This document shows positions 5,454 to 6,436 of a DNA stretch of 6,436 nucleotides, piece after piece. Within the stretch, counting starts at the first letter, position 1. Each line of letters opens with the position of its first letter. Below the pieces are notes generated by a model that was given only the letters and a program-made list of their open reading frames with translations, did not search any database and was not told the origin of the DNA. Source of the stretch: Deltaproteobacteria bacterium (GTDB taxonomy: Bacteria > Myxococcota > B64-G9); the NCBI GenBank assembly GCA_030591745.1, contig JAUVAM010000240.1:1-6436 (forward strand), read 5' to 3'. Both the position numbers and the translations under genes were made by a program.

Positions 5454-6436
5454 CTATCGCACGGGTTGTCCATTTTTCCACCGCCCCTTGACCTCGCGCC
5501 CATCCGGCGTGACCTGCACACCTCGCCCATGAGGCTTGTCCTCTCGAAAGGGACCGATGTACTTGGAACCATCGGGCAGGTCCAGGGTGCCCTTCCCGTG
5601 TCGCTTGTTGTTCTTGAATCCACCCACGTATTTTTCACCCGTGGGAGACAGCATGGTCCCACGTCCGTTGCGCTGATCGTTTTCCCACTGCCCTTCGTAC
5701 TTCCAGCCATCGGGCCAGGTCATCTTGCCTTGCCCTTGACGCTTATCTTTTCGCCAATTGCCCTCGTAGGTCTTGCCGTCCGGCCACCGATAGATGCCCG
5801 CACCATGCTTGACGTTGGCCACAAACTCGCCTTCATAGGCTCCTCCGTCCGAACCGGTCATCTTTCCATGCCCCTGCAGCTTGCCATCGACAAAGACACC
5901 CTCGTCCACCGCACCATCCGGCGCGGTCAACTTCCCCTGGCCGCAGCGTTTGCCGCTCTTCCAGGCACCCTCATACTTCCTTCCGCTGGCCCAGATCTTG
6001 GCACCCTGACCATGGGGTTTGCCCGCGGCCCACTGTCCCTCATAGCGTCGTCCATCCGGCCAAGTGTACACACCCTGGCCCGAGCGCTGGTCTTCTTTCC
6101 ATTCGCCTTCGTACTTCCGGCCATCTGGCAAGAAAAGGTCCCCCTTGCCGTGCATCTTGCCATCACGGAACTCACCCTGATAGGAGCGGCCATCGGACCA
6201 AATCATCCGTCCTTGCCCGTGCTGGCTTCCCTCTGAAAACGAGCCCACATACGTTTGACCGCTGGGCCAGCGCAAAGTCCCCTGACCGCTCATCTTGTCT
6301 TGTTGCCACTGGCCTTCGTACGCAACGCCATCCGCCGCTTTGTATTTACCCTTACCGTCGCGCAGGTTGGCCTTCCATTGACCCGCGTAACGCTCGCCAT
6401 TCGATCGAGTGTAGACGCCCTGGCCATCGAATTCGC
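5454..6436 (-). CDS. MORN-repeat protein, partial (5' end beyond right edge)
   Basis: The frame is open from the right edge to a TAG at 5454-5456, giving 326 residues in view; the start codon lies outside. Almost the whole visible product is MORN repeats of exactly 23 residues, consensus YEGxWxxGKxHGxGxxxxPDGxx. Thirteen full units can be counted, with a partial unit at each end. The internal ATG at 6293 is not the true start, because repeats continue upstream without interruption (for example YEGQWQQDK and YAGQWKANL). MORN repeats form elongated beta-hairpin arrays that act as scaffolds; membrane-lipid binding has been proposed for eukaryotic members, and bacterial functions are mostly unknown. 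The last unit is short and ends in NGQPVR, so there is no extra C-terminal domain. Any signal peptide, kinase or other domain at the N-terminus cannot be seen. It converges with the gene ending at 5448. Confidence 0.92.
   Translation of the reverse strand, partial: EFDGQGVYTRSNGERYAGQWKANLRDGKGKYKAADGVAYEGQWQQDKMSGQGTLRWPSGQTYVGSFSEGSQHGQGRMIWSDGRSYQGEFRDGKMHGKGDLFLPDGRKYEGEWKEDQRSGQGVYTWPDGRRYEGQWAAGKPHGQGAKIWASGRKYEGAWKSGKRCGQGKLTAPDGAVDEGVFVDGKLQGHGKMTGSDGGAYEGEFVANVKHGAGIYRWPDGKTYEGNWRKDKRQGQGKMTWPDGWKYEGQWENDQRNGRGTMLSPTGEKYVGGFKNNKRHGKGTLDLPDGSKYIGPFREDKPHGRGVQVTPDGREVKGRWKNGQPVR
5493..6389 (-). repeat. Array of 13 MORN units (69 bp each)
   Basis: Thirteen consecutive 69-bp units encode 23-residue MORN repeats with no insertion or deletion between units. 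They are diverged in DNA sequence, so this is an old protein repeat rather than a fresh tandem duplication. The unit at 5838-5906 is the most degenerate: its opening Tyr is Asp and its usual PDG is SDG. Confidence 0.88.

Noticed and set aside
5352..6236. Plus-strand open frame of 294 codons
   Set aside because: It is antisense to the MORN array and overlaps the end of the secreted-protein gene. Its apparent repetitiveness is only the mirror of the MORN units.
5454..6293. MORN gene starting at the internal ATG at 6293
   Set aside because: In-frame MORN repeats continue upstream to the window edge, so that ATG is an internal methionine and the gene is partial.

Overview
The window carries six protein-coding genes and almost no non-coding DNA; two of the genes are cut by the window edges. 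Moderate GC, a lipoprotein with a (Thr-Glu-Asp-Ala-Gly)n linker, a fused periplasmic-domain/outer-membrane-barrel protein and a MORN-repeat protein together suggest a Gram-negative bacterium of the Myxococcota / former Deltaproteobacteria type. That placement is an inference from gene style only. No rRNA, tRNA, mobile element, CRISPR array or convincing intrinsic terminator was seen.

Left part (1-2604): a truncated minus-strand lipoprotein gene (1-272), whose tail is a 15-bp tandem repeat, is divergent from a plus-strand pair. The pair is a 441-residue outer-membrane protein (369-1694), with an N-terminal CsgG/FlgO-like alpha/beta domain and a C-terminal beta-barrel, followed 28 bp later by a 293-residue exported, cysteine-containing protein of unknown function (1723-2604). 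The spacing and the Shine-Dalgarno sequence support an operon. The 96-bp divergent gap holds candidate promoters for both directions.

Middle part (2622-4568, minus): the most recognisable gene encodes a prokaryotic member of the CASTOR/POLLUX (DMI1) ion-channel family. It has two membrane segments flanking a pore loop with the filter-like motif TDPGNMG, followed by a long cytoplasmic tail with tandem RCK-like domains. It is convergent with the operon and divergent from the next gene.

Right part (4663-6436): a secreted 261-residue protein of unknown function starts at a probable TTG codon (4663-5448, plus). It converges, with 5 bp between stop codons, on a minus-strand MORN-repeat gene (5454-6436) whose 5' end lies beyond the right edge. 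The products are mostly envelope-associated (lipoprotein, outer-membrane barrel, exported proteins, membrane channel). I see no direct evidence that all six form one system; only 369-1694 and 1723-2604 are plausibly co-transcribed.
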